From an uncultured Sphingobium sp. (GTDB lineage: Bacteria; Pseudomonadota; Alphaproteobacteria; Sphingomonadales; Sphingomonadaceae), in contig CAMLFF010000161.1 of assembly GCA_946479185.1 (NCBI GenBank), forward strand, positions 1 through 7,373: 7,373 nt of DNA, in the 5' to 3' direction. Under the pieces are notes generated by a model. That model was not told the origin of the DNA. It ran no database searches and saw only the letters and a list, made by a program, of their open reading frames with translations. Below are positions 1 through 6,094 of the stretch, in pieces (the first letter of the stretch is position 1; the number at the start of each line of letters is the position of its first letter). Made by a program: the position numbers and the translations under genes.

Positions 1-1808
1 ATGAGCGGATCGAAATCCTGCGCGGTCCTGCGGGGCTCTTTAGCGGATCGGGCAATCCTGCGGGCAGCATCAATTTTATCCGCAAGCGGCCGCTCGATGA
101 TCTACAGGTGAAGGCTTCACTCGGCGCTGGCAGCTATTCCAACCTGCGCGGCGAGCTTGATGTGTCCGTGCCGGTCGGCCCCTCGGCGGGCTTGCGGGCA
201 GGCGTGATGGTTCAGGATCAAGAGCAGTTCTTCGACCATGCCACGCGCAACCGCGCGGGCGCCTTCATTGTGGGCGATATCCAACTGGGCGAGCGTACCA
301 CCTTTACGATCGGGGGGAGCTATGATCGCTTCAAGCCATCGATCCAGTCCGGTCTGCCCGGCCTGATCGGCGGCGCGGATGGGAGCGACGGCAGGCTGCT
401 CGATATCCGCCGCTCGACCTATGTCGGCGCGGACTGGAACCGGCTGCGCTCAGCCGTGTGGACGGGCTTTGCCGAGCTTTCCCACGAGTTGGCCGATGAC
501 TGGACCGTGCGTGCCAGCGGCTTGATGACGGATGTCGATCGTCGCGACACATATAGTTATATCGGCAGTCAGCCGGTTACCCAGACCAACGGCACGACCT
601 CGCACGTCGCTTATAGGGGTGACAGTTTCTATCGCACACGCGCGGCTGACCTCAATCTGATCGGCAGCTTCTCCGCCTTCGGGCGTGATCATTCGCTCAT
701 TGTCGGCGCGGATTATCAGTGGAGTTCCTCTTTCTCCTATTTCACGCGCCTCTCACGCTATGCGACGATCGATATCTACAATCCGGTGTCGCCCGCAGAG
801 CCGCCGCTCAATCCTTACGGGCCACTGCCCGCTTTTGTTGGGCCACTGGGCGCCGTGACACAGGTTTATGGCGGGACGCATGCCGGCGTTGAGCAATATG
901 GCGCTTATGGCCAGCTGCGCCTCAGCCCATTCGAGGGTGTCACGCTCGTTGGTGGCGGTCGCTTCACCTGGTGGGATACGACGAACACTACGCTGCTGCC
1001 GGTAGCAGGCGCGACGAGTGGCTATGGCATCCATGGTCGCTTCACGCCCTATGGGGGCATCGTCTGGGATTTGACGGACGACCTCAACGTCTATGCCAGC
1101 TATGCCGACAGCTTCACGCCGCAAACCAATGCCAAGCCGCGTGCCGATGGCGAAGCGATCCAGCCGCTCATGGGCGCGCAATATGAGGCAGGGACCAAGC
1201 TTTCACTGTTCGATGACAAGCTGCTGGTCTCCGCCGCCGTCTATCAGATCGAGCAATCCAACCGCATCTTCAATGATGAGAATTTGCCCGATGTGATTTT
1301 CCAGATCGGCAAGGTGCGCTCGCGCGGTGTCGAGGTTGAAGCCGCTGGCGAGATCATGGCCGGCTGGCGCGTGAATGGTGGCTATAGCTACACCAAGACC
1401 AAATATCTGGAGGACAGCAATGCGCTGCTCGAGGGTATTTCCTTCGTGCCGGTCATCCCGAGGCATATGGTCAAGCTGTTCACCAATTATGAGCCAGTGA
1501 GCGGTGCGCTCGAGGGCTTCAGCCTGGGCGGTGGGCTGACCTGGTTCAGCTCGACCTACGGCGGCAATGCGGCGGTGTTCAACACGAATGGAACGGTGCG
1601 CACGCGCTCATCCATCGTGCGGCAGGGCAGCTATGCGGTGGTCGATCTGCGGGCAGGCTATCAGATCAACGATCAGCTCTCGCTCTCGGTGAATGTCGAT
1701 AATGTGTTCGACCGCAATTATTATGCGCGCATCTCCTCCACGGGCCGCGGCAATTATTATGGCGAGCCGCGCACTGTGTTCGCGACGCTTCGGTTCACCT
1801 ATCAATGA
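1..1808 (+). CDS. TonB-dependent siderophore receptor, 3' part (5' end outside window)
   Basis: Outer-membrane receptor that binds a ferric siderophore and imports it using energy from TonB-ExbB-ExbD. The frame is open from base 3 and gives 601 residues to the stop; the signal peptide, TonB box and most of the plug domain lie before the window. The first visible residues are the end of the plug, with the hallmark ERIEILRGPAG followed by SGNPAGSINFIRKRP, typical of FhuE/FoxA/FpvA-type siderophore receptors. The rest is a 22-strand type barrel rich in aromatic, alternating segments. Near the end come NVDNVFDRNYY and YGEPRTVFATLRFTY, the standard last strands of this family. The final residue is Q after FTY rather than the usual terminal aromatic. 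The stop overlaps the start of the next gene (ATGA), placing it first among the visible genes of an iron operon. The family is certain; the siderophore bound cannot be told. Confidence 0.95.
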   Translation, partial: ERIEILRGPAGLFSGSGNPAGSINFIRKRPLDDLQVKASLGAGSYSNLRGELDVSVPVGPSAGLRAGVMVQDQEQFFDHATRNRAGAFIVGDIQLGERTTFTIGGSYDRFKPSIQSGLPGLIGGADGSDGRLLDIRRSTYVGADWNRLRSAVWTGFAELSHELADDWTVRASGLMTDVDRRDTYSYIGSQPVTQTNGTTSHVAYRGDSFYRTRAADLNLIGSFSAFGRDHSLIVGADYQWSSSFSYFTRLSRYATIDIYNPVSPAEPPLNPYGPLPAFVGPLGAVTQVYGGTHAGVEQYGAYGQLRLSPFEGVTLVGGGRFTWWDTTNTTLLPVAGATSGYGIHGRFTPYGGIVWDLTDDLNVYASYADSFTPQTNAKPRADGEAIQPLMGAQYEAGTKLSLFDDKLLVSAAVYQIEQSNRIFNDENLPDVIFQIGKVRSRGVEVEAAGEIMAGWRVNGGYSYTKTKYLEDSNALLEGISFVPVIPRHMVKLFTNYEPVSGALEGFSLGGGLTWFSSTYGGNAAVFNTNGTVRTRSSIVRQGSYAVVDLRAGYQINDQLSLSVNVDNVFDRNYYARISSTGRGNYYGEPRTVFATLRFTYQ

Positions 1809-2137
1809 GCAAGAGCGGGTCAATGAGTAGGGGCGGGGGTACCAAAACCGCGCCCTGGCGGCGGCGAGGCGACATGATGCTGCGCGTTCTCGCCGCCATA
1901 CCGCTTGGCTATGCGGTGGGGAGCTTGTGGGGGATGGCGCTCGCGCGCGTGCTGCCGGGTGAGCGATCGCAGGTGACCATCGCCGCGACGCTGGTCGCCT
2001 TTGCGTTGTGCGCCTTTGCCGCGATGTGGGCCTTTGCCGCGCGCAGTGGCTGGCGCGCCTTCTGGACATTGATGCTCATGGGCGGGCTGGCCGGGGCCAT
2101 CACATGGCTCTCCATTTTGGTAACGGGGCGGATATGA
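1805..2137 (+). CDS. DUF3649-type small inner-membrane protein of iron-uptake operon
   Basis: A 110-residue protein with a basic N-terminal tail (about residues 1-23) and three predicted membrane helices at roughly 25-50, 56-78 and 83-107. Size, helix pattern and position between a TonB siderophore receptor and a PepSY-TM gene match the DUF3649 family, often labelled iron uptake protein; its biochemical role is not known to me. The ATG at 1805 overlaps the receptor stop (ATGA) and has no clear Shine-Dalgarno, which suggests translational coupling. Internal ATGs at 1823 and 1874 are possible alternative starts; the latter would remove the charged tail and begin just before helix 1. Its own stop overlaps the next start in the same way. 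The family call rests on remembered architecture, not on a profile search. Confidence 0.8.
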   Translation: MSKSGSMSRGGGTKTAPWRRRGDMMLRVLAAIPLGYAVGSLWGMALARVLPGERSQVTIAATLVAFALCAFAAMWAFAARSGWRAFWTLMLMGGLAGAITWLSILVTGRI

Positions 2138-3726
2138 GCAAGAGCTTTCGTCAGTCGCAATCTTTCCTGCACACATGGTCTGGCCTTGTGCTTGGCTGGC
2201 TGCTGTTTCTCATCTTCGCGGCGGGCACGATTGCCTTTTGGCGCGAGGGGCTGAACCGCTGGATGCGGCCAGAGCTGCCCCGTGTCGAGCAGCCCGAGGT
2301 CGTGCTGGCAGGCGCGCAACGCTTCCTGCAGGGCAAAGCGCCGGATGCGAAAAGCTGGTTCATCACGATGCCGAGCGACCGTCTGCCAGGCGCGCAGGTG
2401 TTCTGGCAACCGCAGCCCAAGGAGGGCGAGACCCCGCGCCGACGCCGGGGGAGCGACACGCAAGCCTTGATCGGCGCGTCAGGCGATGCCGTGACGGCGC
2501 GAGACACGCGTGGCGGCGAGTTTTTCTACCGCTTCCATTTCGATCTCCATTATGTGCCGGTCATCTGGGCGCGCTGGCTGGTCGGGCTGGCGGCGATGAT
2601 GATGCTGGTCGCGATCCTTTCCGGCATCGTGACGCACAAGAAAATCTTCAAGGATTTCTTCACGCTTCGGCGGGGCAAAGGGCAGCGCTCCTGGCTGGAT
2701 GGGCATAATGCGACCGCTGTGCTGGCTTTGCCCTTCCATCTGATGATCACTTATACCGGCCTCGTCACGCTGATGGCGATGCTGATGCCCTGGGCCGTCG
2801 TCGCCAACTATGCCGAGCGTGACAGGTTCTACGACGCGATCTTTGCCGAGCCGGAAGCGGCGGAGCGCGCCAACCAGCCAGCGCCGCTGGTCAATCTGGT
2901 TGGCTTGGTGCGCGATGCGGAAAAGCGCCTTGGCGGGCCGATTGGCTATATCGAGGTGAGCGAGCCGGGCGACAGCAGCGCGCGCATCACGCTGAGCCGT
3001 TCGGGCACATCCATGCTGTCCGCGCGCATCCCTTCGCTGGTTTATGATGGCGCGAGCGGCAGGATGTTGTGGCGATCCCCAGAGCCGGGCGGCGCGACCG
3101 TCACGGCGGGCGCGATGGTCGGGCTGCATGCGGGGCGCTTTGCCGATGCGGGGCTGCGCTGGATTTACTTCCTGTGCGGCGTTGCAGGCTCTGTGATGGT
3201 CGCGAGCGGCATGGTGCTGTGGGTGGTAAAGCGGCGTGAGAAGCTGCCCGATCCGGCGCGGCCCCATTTCGGCTTCCGTCTCGTCGAGCGGAGCAATGTG
3301 GGCATATTGGCGGGCTTTCCGCTGGGCACGGCGTGCATGTTCTGGGCGAACCGCCTGCTGCCCGTGGGGATGCAGGATCGCGCGCAGTGGGAGGTGCATA
3401 TCCTGTTTCTGGCGATTGCTTTTTCCATCATTTATGCTTGCATTCGGCGACCGGCGCAGGCCTGGGTCGTGCTGCTTGGCGCTACTGCTGCGCTGCTCTG
3501 CGCGCTGCCCTTCTACAATATGGTGGCCACGCCGAGCGGCCTGTTCACGATGATTGCGCAGGGGGATTATGTGATGGCGGGGGCTGATTTGACGGTGTTC
3601 GTCTTTGGCTTGGCGTTCGGGGCGGTGGCCCTGCGCGTTTCACGCTACCGGCCTGCCGAGAAGCGCAAACGGGCTGCCCGTGCCGCATCGCCCTCAGCCA
3701 TGCCCGCGCTGGAGCCTGCAGAATGA
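2134..3726 (+). CDS. PepSY-TM domain protein, probable inner-membrane siderophore reductase (FoxB/PiuB-like)
   Basis: A 530-residue integral membrane protein. Helix 1 (about 16-36) follows the typical start MSKSFRQSQSFLHTWSGL. A periplasmic PepSY-like region runs to about 140, then helices near 143-165 and 194-215, a second soluble region (about 225-335), and C-terminal helices near 345-365, 386-408, 421-437, 442-460 and 483-501. Histidines H13, H135, H139, H168, H191, H202 and H332 lie in or near membrane segments, in motifs such as FHFDLHY, DGHNA and FHLMITYTG. FoxB of Pseudomonas aeruginosa, in the same family, is a haem-containing siderophore reductase, so haem-dependent reduction of the imported ferric siderophore is the inferred role. 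The start at 2134 is chosen because it overlaps the preceding stop (ATGA) and gives the family N-terminus; a start at 2008 is possible in frame but would only add sequence overlapping the preceding gene. The cytoplasmic tail (about 505-530) is Ala/Arg/Pro-rich. Confidence 0.9.
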   Translation: MSKSFRQSQSFLHTWSGLVLGWLLFLIFAAGTIAFWREGLNRWMRPELPRVEQPEVVLAGAQRFLQGKAPDAKSWFITMPSDRLPGAQVFWQPQPKEGETPRRRRGSDTQALIGASGDAVTARDTRGGEFFYRFHFDLHYVPVIWARWLVGLAAMMMLVAILSGIVTHKKIFKDFFTLRRGKGQRSWLDGHNATAVLALPFHLMITYTGLVTLMAMLMPWAVVANYAERDRFYDAIFAEPEAAERANQPAPLVNLVGLVRDAEKRLGGPIGYIEVSEPGDSSARITLSRSGTSMLSARIPSLVYDGASGRMLWRSPEPGGATVTAGAMVGLHAGRFADAGLRWIYFLCGVAGSVMVASGMVLWVVKRREKLPDPARPHFGFRLVERSNVGILAGFPLGTACMFWANRLLPVGMQDRAQWEVHILFLAIAFSIIYACIRRPAQAWVVLLGATAALLCALPFYNMVATPSGLFTMIAQGDYVMAGADLTVFVFGLAFGAVALRVSRYRPAEKRKRAARAASPSAMPALEPAE

Positions 3727-4004
3727 TCTGGCTTGCCCTGCTCTGCGCACTGATCGCTTTCGCCTTGCTCGGCCTCTCGATGGACGATCACCACAACCGG
3801 CGCCTTGGCACGCGGCCCACCCAAGCGCGTAAGCGGCGGATGCGGGGCGTGGCTTGGGGGATGCTGGCCGTCGCATTGCCTTTGTCGGCGGGGAGTCACG
3901 GATGGGTGTTCGGGCCGATCCTGTGGCTCGGGCTCATCATGATCTCGGCAGGACTGGTGTTCCTCTATCTCAATTTCGCTGCTGCTCCGGCGAAGAAGGG
4001 CTGA
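3723..4004 (+). CDS. DUF3325-type small inner-membrane protein
   Basis: A 93-residue protein with three predicted membrane helices (about 2-20, 41-57 and 62-85). A polar, basic loop carries the MDDHHNRRLG motif right after helix 1, the pattern I associate with DUF3325. Families of this kind sit downstream of PepSY-TM genes in siderophore-receptor operons, which matches the place here. A good Shine-Dalgarno GGAG (3711-3714) lies eight bases before the ATG, inside the end of the preceding gene, and the ATG overlaps that gene's stop (ATGA). The two adjacent histidines at the membrane edge could bind metal or haem, but this is only a guess. It is the last gene of the operon; its stop codon directly abuts the stop of the convergent monooxygenase gene. 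Confidence 0.82.
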   Translation: MIWLALLCALIAFALLGLSMDDHHNRRLGTRPTQARKRRMRGVAWGMLAVALPLSAGSHGWVFGPILWLGLIMISAGLVFLYLNFAAAPAKKG

Positions 4005-4008
4005 TCAG
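4001..4008. repeat. 8-bp palindrome joining two convergent stop codons
   Basis: CTGATCAG is a perfect palindrome. Its centre TGATCA holds the TGA of the DUF3325 gene (4002-4004) and, on the other strand, the TGA of the monooxygenase gene (4007-4005). There are no untranslated bases between the two genes and no long hairpin or T-run, so no room for a conventional terminator before the opposite gene. Confidence 0.85.
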
Positions 4009-5090
4009 CGCGCCTTGCTCACAAAGTCGCGGCTGAAGCGCTGGCCGGACTGGACGACGCCCCGCACGACTGGCAATCGCGCCGCTTCGTAGCGGAGCAG
4101 CGCTTGCGTCAGGTCCGTGCCGAGGCTGTCTGCGTCAAGACAGGCTGCGAGCGTGATCGCATCATTGGCGGCGGTGCTGAAGCCATTGCCGGTCATCGGG
4201 GTCGAGACATGGGCGGCATCGCCGACGAGGCATAGCCGCCCGTTCACCAGCCGATCGGGCAGATATTCGACTACGGGCGTGCCGAGCACGGTGCGGCGCG
4301 CGATGCAGTCCAGGATCGCCTCGCGCCAGGGCGAGGGCCAATGGCGCTTGGCCAGCACTGCCAGCTCATCGAAAAGCGCGGCTGGCATGTCGCCGGGGCG
4401 CAACGAGTGCCGCACGAGGCTGCCCTCGATCGCGCCCGTTTGCCGCAAAATCGCGTTATGGCCCGCATCATACCAGCCCCAGCCGATGCGGCGCGTGCCC
4501 GGCGTCGTGCTGCCATCATGAGCGGGCAGAGGGAAGCCGAGCAGATAATAGTCGCCCGCTTCAAGGAAGGCGAGATCGGTCGGATAGCGGGATGTCAGCG
4601 CAGCCTCATCCGCAAAGCCGACCCAGGCGAGATAATTGGCGAAGATCGCGTCGGGACGCTCCGGGCTCACAACTCGCCGCACGACGCTCTGATAGCCATC
4701 GGCGCCGATGATCATGGTCGCGTCAAAGCGCTGCTGGTCGCGGGTCGTCACCCATGCGCCGTGCGCGTCTTGCCCCACATCCTCCACGCGCATGTTCGGT
4801 CGCACGATGATGCCCGGCAGCGCCTCGATTGCCGCGCGTAGCCCGGCATGCACGGCTTGCCAGCTCTGCACACCGCTCGCGAGGCGACCCGGGCGGCCCG
4901 TCAATTGCTGGAGCAGCCCAGCATTCACCTGCAGCGCGGCGCCGGTGCGGTCGGTATCGTTGGAGCGCTCAAGCAGCAGGATGCGCAGGCCATGGCGGGA
5001 GAGGGCCAGCGCGGTCATCAGCCCGGCCAGCGACGCACCGACGATGATGATGTCGTGCTGGCGCTCGGTGGGGCTGGCGCGCGTGTGCAT
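4005..5090 (-). CDS. FAD-dependent monooxygenase (aromatic hydroxylase-like)
   Basis: A 361-residue class A flavoprotein monooxygenase of the FAD_binding_3/UbiH type. The N-terminal Rossmann motif reads DIIIVGASLAGLMTAL, followed by LLLERS; the DG motif appears as IIGADGYQSVVRR, and the third FAD motif as LCLVGDAAHVSTPMTGNG. Length and the YYLLGFPLP / RRIGWGWY middle part recall the 2,6-dihydroxypyridine 3-hydroxylase type, but the substrate cannot be assigned. Such enzymes use NAD(P)H and oxygen to hydroxylate a ring or related substrate in the cytoplasm. The start at 5090 is preferred over one at 5111 because its ATG shares a base with the upstream stop (TAATG), with AAGG a few bases upstream. 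It is the second gene of a minus-strand pair and ends exactly against the iron operon. A link to iron metabolism is not shown. Confidence 0.9.
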   Translation of the reverse strand: MHTRASPTERQHDIIIVGASLAGLMTALALSRHGLRILLLERSNDTDRTGAALQVNAGLLQQLTGRPGRLASGVQSWQAVHAGLRAAIEALPGIIVRPNMRVEDVGQDAHGAWVTTRDQQRFDATMIIGADGYQSVVRRVVSPERPDAIFANYLAWVGFADEAALTSRYPTDLAFLEAGDYYLLGFPLPAHDGSTTPGTRRIGWGWYDAGHNAILRQTGAIEGSLVRHSLRPGDMPAALFDELAVLAKRHWPSPWREAILDCIARRTVLGTPVVEYLPDRLVNGRLCLVGDAAHVSTPMTGNGFSTAANDAITLAACLDADSLGTDLTQALLRYEAARLPVVRGVVQSGQRFSRDFVSKAR

Positions 5091-5308
5091 TAGCCCTTGG
5101 GCGTGACCCACACCTCGACCGGCGAGATGAATTTGCCCGGTGCCGGCGTGCCGACATGCACGCGATCGGCCTTGACCAGCTCGCCGCTTTCCAGATTGAA
5201 GCTCGCCCAGGGCTTGGGCATCCGGCCGAACGTCATTTTCTGGATCGGCTGGCCGGTGGTGGAATTCATGATGGTTGCGATGACACTCATGCCGCTGCCG
5301 ATAGCCAT
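5090..5308 (-). CDS. small unrecognised protein coupled to the monooxygenase
   Basis: A 72-residue frame from the ATG at 5308. I do not recognise the family. Codon third positions are strongly G/C, like real genes here, and the stop TAA overlaps the next ATG (TAATG), which supports a real coupled gene. The C-terminal half looks soluble and beta-rich, with SFNLESGELVKADRVHV and FISPVEVWVTPKG. The N-terminus from 5308 is weakly hydrophobic (MAIGSGMSVIATIM), and no Shine-Dalgarno precedes it. The frame stays open for 26 more codons up to a TGA at 5389-5387, and those codons encode AIFIGTAFAAGPLTAI, which would complete a membrane helix or signal anchor. No ATG, GTG, TTG or CTG exists in that extension, so the start may be non-standard, or the 5' end damaged by a one-base change. 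Membrane-anchored periplasmic or cytoplasmic location is possible. Confidence 0.65.
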   Translation of the reverse strand: MAIGSGMSVIATIMNSTTGQPIQKMTFGRMPKPWASFNLESGELVKADRVHVGTPAPGKFISPVEVWVTPKG

Positions 5309-5384
5309 GATGGCGGTGAGAGGTCCAGCGGCAAATGCCGTGCCAATGAAGATTGCGCGCGGGCTTGCCTTATCGGTTGCCCGG

Positions 5385-5408
5385 CCTCATCTGGTTATGA
5401 CCATGAGG
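5385..5408. repeat. inverted repeat, possible operator
   Basis: CCTCAT (5385-5390) and ATGAGG (5403-5408) are exact inverted arms with a 12-base spacer, ending just before the Shine-Dalgarno of the Gre-like gene. A second dyad with another centre, TGGT (5392-5395) and ACCA (5400-5403), lies inside. The place suits a repressor site between divergent genes, but arms of this size could well arise by chance in a spacer this long. Confidence 0.3.
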
Positions 5409-5412
5409 GTTT

Positions 5413-5417
5413 AGGAG
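5413..5417 (+). promoter_or_regulatory. ribosome binding site deciding a TTG start
   Basis: AGGAG lies eight bases before the TTG at 5426. It fixes the start of the Gre-like gene, since no in-frame ATG or GTG is close by and the only ATG in frame (5156) would add about 90 residues of sequence antisense to the small-protein gene. Confidence 0.75.
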
Positions 5418-5425
5418 CAGCCAGT

Positions 5426-5893
5426 TTGAGCGTCGCATTTCGCCGGGATAGTGATGAAGAGCATCTCGAACCCAAGTTCGAGCTGCCCATTCCGAGCGGC
5501 CCCAATCTCGTGACCGCGCGCGGACTGGCGCTGATTCAAGCGAAGGTTGTGGCGCTCGAAGCGTCGCTGCCCGGGCTGACGGACGAGGCTGAAATCACCG
5601 CTAGGAAGCGCGAAATGCGCTATTGGCGCGCCCGGCAGGCGACCGCGCAGCTTGTTGCTGCGCCCGATGGCGAGACGGTTGCTTTTGGTTGCACTGTGAC
5701 GTTCCGGCTGAATGGCAAGGAGCGGTCGATCACGATCGTGGGCGATGATGAGGCGGACCCGGCGGCAGGGCTGATTTCCTTCTCCGCCCCATTGAGCCGC
5801 GCGATGATGAATGCTGTGCCCGGCGATCTGCTGAGCTTTGGCGGCAAGACGGATGCGATTGAGGTGCTGGCGGTGGACGTCCCCAACCCCTGA
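5426..5893 (+). CDS. GreA/GreB-family transcription elongation factor-like protein, short coiled coil
   Basis: A 155-residue protein starting at a TTG with AGGAG eight bases upstream. An acidic/polar leader (1-26) is followed by NLVTARGLALIQ, equivalent to the LVT-x-x-G start of the GreA/GreB coiled coil. The helical hairpin (about 28-78) is around 20 residues shorter than in GreB and lacks the acidic tip motif (D-x-S-E-N-A-E/D-Y) that directs RNA cleavage in the polymerase active site. The C-terminal FKBP-like domain (about 82-152) is well kept: VAFGCTVTF, ITIVGDDEADPAAGLISFS, PLSRAMMNAVPGD. It should bind near the RNA polymerase secondary channel, but cleavage-factor activity is doubtful; a regulator of Rnk or Gfh type is an alternative. 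It is a single gene, divergent from the small-protein/monooxygenase pair and convergent with ybdD. Confidence 0.85.
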   Translation: MSVAFRRDSDEEHLEPKFELPIPSGPNLVTARGLALIQAKVVALEASLPGLTDEAEITARKREMRYWRARQATAQLVAAPDGETVAFGCTVTFRLNGKERSITIVGDDEADPAAGLISFSAPLSRAMMNAVPGDLLSFGGKTDAIEVLAVDVPNP

Positions 5894-5900
5894 ATCATGC

Positions 5901-5918
5901 GTGCTGTGTCAGCAGCAC
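5901..5918. terminator. weak hairpin between convergent genes (possible bidirectional terminator)
   Basis: GTGCTG (5901-5906) and CAGCAC (5913-5918) form a 6-bp stem with a 6-base loop, eight bases after the Gre-like stop. It covers the ybdD stop codon (5911-5909). Neither strand has a T-run after it, so intrinsic termination would be weak; its position between convergent genes is the main support. Confidence 0.3.
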
Positions 5919-6094
5919 CGCCCGCCGCCTTTCCCGCCATAGCGCTGCTGCTGGCGATTACGGAAGAAAGCGGTGCGGCTCATGGGTGCGCTGTCCGGGT
6001 GATGTTGCCGCACATGCGCGCAGTAGCGGTCATAATCGGGCAGGCCGATCATCATGCGGGCTGCCTCCTGCAAGGCGCGCAAGAATGCCATCAT
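5909..6094 (-). CDS. ybdD: YbdD/YjiX family protein (DUF466)
   Basis: A 61-residue cytoplasmic-type protein matching E. coli YbdD/YjiX along its whole length: a helical start MMAFLRALQEAARMMIGLPDYDRY, then HVRQHHPDSAPMS, FFRNRQQQRYGG and the family-typical end KGGGRCC. The start at 6094 is set by overlap with the cstA stop (ATGATG with TGA inside); a longer frame back to 6199 only reads into cstA. YbdD-type genes follow cstA or btsT in many bacteria, and the protein is thought to assist that transporter, though the mechanism is not settled. The terminal double cysteine, coded TGC TGC before TGA, is the position that gave the family its putative-selenoprotein name; here both are plain cysteines. 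It converges on the Gre-like gene with 15 bases between the stops. Confidence 0.92.
   Translation of the reverse strand: MMAFLRALQEAARMMIGLPDYDRYCAHVRQHHPDSAPMSRTAFFRNRQQQRYGGKGGGRCC

Larger units (their letters stand above)
5309..5425. promoter_or_regulatory. divergent intergenic region
   Basis: This 117-base spacer separates the minus-strand small-protein/monooxygenase pair from the plus-strand Gre-like gene, so promoters for both directions should lie here unless the minus-strand frame extends into it to about 5386. I found no convincing -35/-10 pair: TTGCCC (5377-5382) and TATGAC (5396-5401) are only 13 bases apart. An inverted repeat at 5385-5408 is listed separately. Confidence 0.5.

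Noticed and set aside
2008..2133. N-terminal extension of the PepSY-TM gene to a start at 2008
   Set aside because: The extra 42 residues only overlap the DUF3649 gene in another frame, while the start at 2134 gives the family N-terminus and an ATGA junction.
2479..3399. Long minus-strand open frame (306 codons) antisense to the PepSY gene
   Set aside because: Its translation is rich in Arg, His and Ala with no domain pattern; it is a shadow of high-GC coding sequence on the plus strand, which encodes a clear membrane protein.
4117..5106. Several plus-strand open frames opposite the FAD monooxygenase
   Set aside because: All three FAD motifs are on the minus strand; the plus-strand translations are low-complexity shadows.
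5377..5401. TTGCCC and TATGAC as a sigma-70 type promoter for the Gre-like gene
   Set aside because: The spacing is only 13 bases, too short for a usual promoter.
5097..5414. Plus-strand open frame of 105 codons opposite the small-protein gene
   Set aside because: The minus-strand frame has the better G/C third-position bias and a TAATG link to the next gene; the plus-strand frame has no clear ribosome site or recognisable motif.
5909..5911. TGA of ybdD as a selenocysteine codon, prompted by the putative-selenoprotein family name
   Set aside because: The protein already ends in the usual RCC as in E. coli YbdD, both family cysteines are coded by TGC, and the frame after TGA shows nothing family-like.
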